Source of the DNA: Acidobacteriaceae bacterium
GTDB lineage: Bacteria > Acidobacteriota > Terriglobia > Terriglobales > Acidobacteriaceae
Direction of reading: 5' to 3'
Assembly: GCA_003165075.1 (NCBI GenBank)
Contig: PLSM01000168.1
Span: 1-35,668, forward strand
Length of the DNA: 35,668 bases
Positions within the stretch are counted from its first letter, which is position 1; the number at the start of each line of letters is the position of its first letter. Below the pieces are notes generated by a model. It saw nothing but the letters and a program-made list of their open reading frames with translations, did no database searches and was not told the origin of the DNA. Below, one piece after another: positions 34,574 through 35,668 of this stretch. A program made the translations under genes and the position numbers.

Positions 34574-35224
34574 TCAGGGATTTCGGCCTGCAATAAGATG
34601 CGTGGGAAAGGAAGGCTGCTTTGGGGAGTGACAATTGGTGACAAATTGATAAATTCGCATCATATCGGTCCTTGTTTCGAACATGCAATTATCCGCGAAT
34701 GAAATCGACCTCATCACCAACATGGTCAGGCGCACAACTTCGGAGCGGCGCATGCCTGTGCTGTAGAGGAGCATCAGGAAGGTGCGCTGGAACAGGCTGC
34801 CGCTTGTGTTGATCAGGCGAGCGACTTCCTCCTTGCTCAGAATGTTGGGCAGCTTCTTCTGAACTCGCGGATAAGGCAGGAACTCGCGGAACTCAGGTCG
34901 CCTCAGTGTGCGGACAAAGAAGAACCGGAGAGCAGACATATGCTGCTCAACCGTAGCTGGCGCCAACTTCCGCTCCTTCAGCAGGTAGACCTGATAGGTG
35001 CGCAGATGATCCGGTCCGAGCTTGTCAGGAGACTTGCCGAAGTGTTGGGCGAACATCTCGACAAAACGCAGATAGTGGCGGATCGTCAGTGTAGTGACTA
35101 CACTCCGATGATTCATGAGAGGAGTAAGGCCGGAAACGGTTTGAGGTTTGGCGGTCTGGCCTGCCGCAATCGCGGCGCATGCCGCATCCACAGGAATGCG
35201 GCGAGAGTACTTGATAATGGACAT
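34574..35224 (-). pseudogene. XerD/IS91-associated type tyrosine recombinase, C-terminally truncated
   Basis: From the ATG at 35224 (AGGAG at 8 nt) a 216-aa frame carries the SAM-like DNA-binding domain of recombinases often paired with IS91-type transposases: FAQHFGKSPDKLGPDHLRTY, VYLLKERKLAPATVEQHMSA and KKLPNILSKEEVARLI. The catalytic domain starts with LMLLYSTGMRRSEVVRLT, containing the first catalytic Arg (residue 159 or 160). After that (LVMRSISFADNC) the sequence leaves the family; the HxxR and Tyr are missing. Residues 36-50 also look disturbed. An inactive remnant is the best reading. Confidence 0.75.
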
Positions 35225-35668
35225 GATTACTACTCCTGGCGCGGATAGCGCCGTAGTGTATGTTGAGCGGGTTATGGTTGATCCCTTGGCTTCACTCCGG
35301 CCTTGCTGAGCACAATGCCGAGGGCGTGGGTGGAGAACCATCTCAGGTAATTCTTCGTGGAGCGGCGGAGTAGGCCCGGCACGACTGGGCCGCGCCACTT
35401 ACTCCAGGTCATTCTCGACATGCGCCTGATCGCGAGCCGCACATTCGAAGCGCTGTTCGCGGGTCGAGAAGTGCTTCTGATCGCGAGTACTGTATGGGTT
35501 TCGAAAGGGCGAACCCAACAGCATTGAGGGGCGGATTGTCCAAATGACGTTTGAGGACAGGAGCTACCGCATGATGACGAAGCCACGCAGTGAAGCCCCT
35601 CAGAATGTGAATATCTTGGCAAGAAGTCTGCTCCTCGCTCACATGCTCGACGTTGGATACGCTGCTAG
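35225..35668. other. Terminal region, no gene recognised
   Basis: Several partly open frames cover this 444-bp end. The minus frame 35409-35642 reads GFTAWLRHHAVAPVLKRHLD and another ends HVENDLE, but none matches a family I know or has a ribosome site. It may contain the 5' part of the recombinase-bearing element or a fragment of another gene. Confidence 0.3.

Noticed and set aside
35272..35642. Transposase of an IS91-type element next to the recombinase
   Set aside because: None of the frames shows a transposase motif that I could recognise, so no call was made.
1..35668. CRISPR array or cas genes
   Set aside because: No regularly spaced short repeats were seen; the only clear repeats are the GAF modules inside the kinase gene.

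Overview
The window most likely comes from an Acidobacteriota genome (class Terriglobia, Acidobacteriaceae-like). The strongest evidence is an operon at 12343-18813 of three families abundant in that phylum: a TIGR03435 protein, a very large carboxypeptidase-regulatory/TonB-receptor-like outer-membrane protein ending in Phe, and a TIGR03436-type VWFA-related protein. A GH106-type rhamnosidase, an OprB-type porin and high-GC codon use fit. This assignment is inferred from gene families; no 16S or marker gene is present.

Layout. (1) 1-3731, minus strand: the 5' part of an MgtA-type P-type ATPase, a DrrAB-like ABC exporter with an unusual Cys-rich N-terminus, a YqjD/ElaB-like membrane-anchored small protein, an N-terminal remnant of an alternate (N-type) F-ATPase beta subunit, and a 54-aa charged small protein. 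(2) 3936-5601: a radical-SAM/B12 gene fragment and two divergent universal stress protein genes, the second frameshifted near its start. (3) 5897-11783, plus strand: sugar porter, carbohydrate porin, a 52-aa metallothionein-like protein, transaldolase, a YflT-like general stress protein and a duplicated PRC-barrel protein, closed by a strong hairpin. This reads as sugar uptake into the pentose phosphate pathway together with stress proteins. (4) 11914-18813: an S53 peptidase fragment and then the three-gene acidobacterial operon, minus strand. (5) 19317-23325: a Tat-exported DUF362 protein followed by a run of broken genes (HEAT-repeat fragment, AAA ATPase with an in-frame stop, MobF relaxase scrap). 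(6) 23366-29291, minus strand: a 1577-aa hybrid histidine kinase with three tandem GAF modules, translationally coupled to a REC-EAL c-di-GMP phosphodiesterase. (7) 29432-35668: a small ORF pair split by a stop, the 3' end of a tRNA-Asn acting as an attachment scar, a frameshifted P4-type integrase, an intact GH106 enzyme with a remnant of a second GH106 gene just upstream, and a truncated XerD/IS91-type integrase.

The most distinctive feature is the number of gene scraps lying between intact operons: at least ten recognisable fragments or broken genes. Together with the tRNA-Asn att scar and three recombination or conjugation remnants (MobF, P4-type integrase, XerD-like integrase) this suggests an old accessory region built by repeated insertion and deletion. 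I did not find a clearly new defence or mobile system. The best candidates for unexplored function are the tightly packed TIGR03435/TonB-like/VWFA trio, the triple-GAF kinase with its EAL partner, and the metallothionein/transaldolase/stress-protein group. All family calls were made by reading the sequence without any database search.
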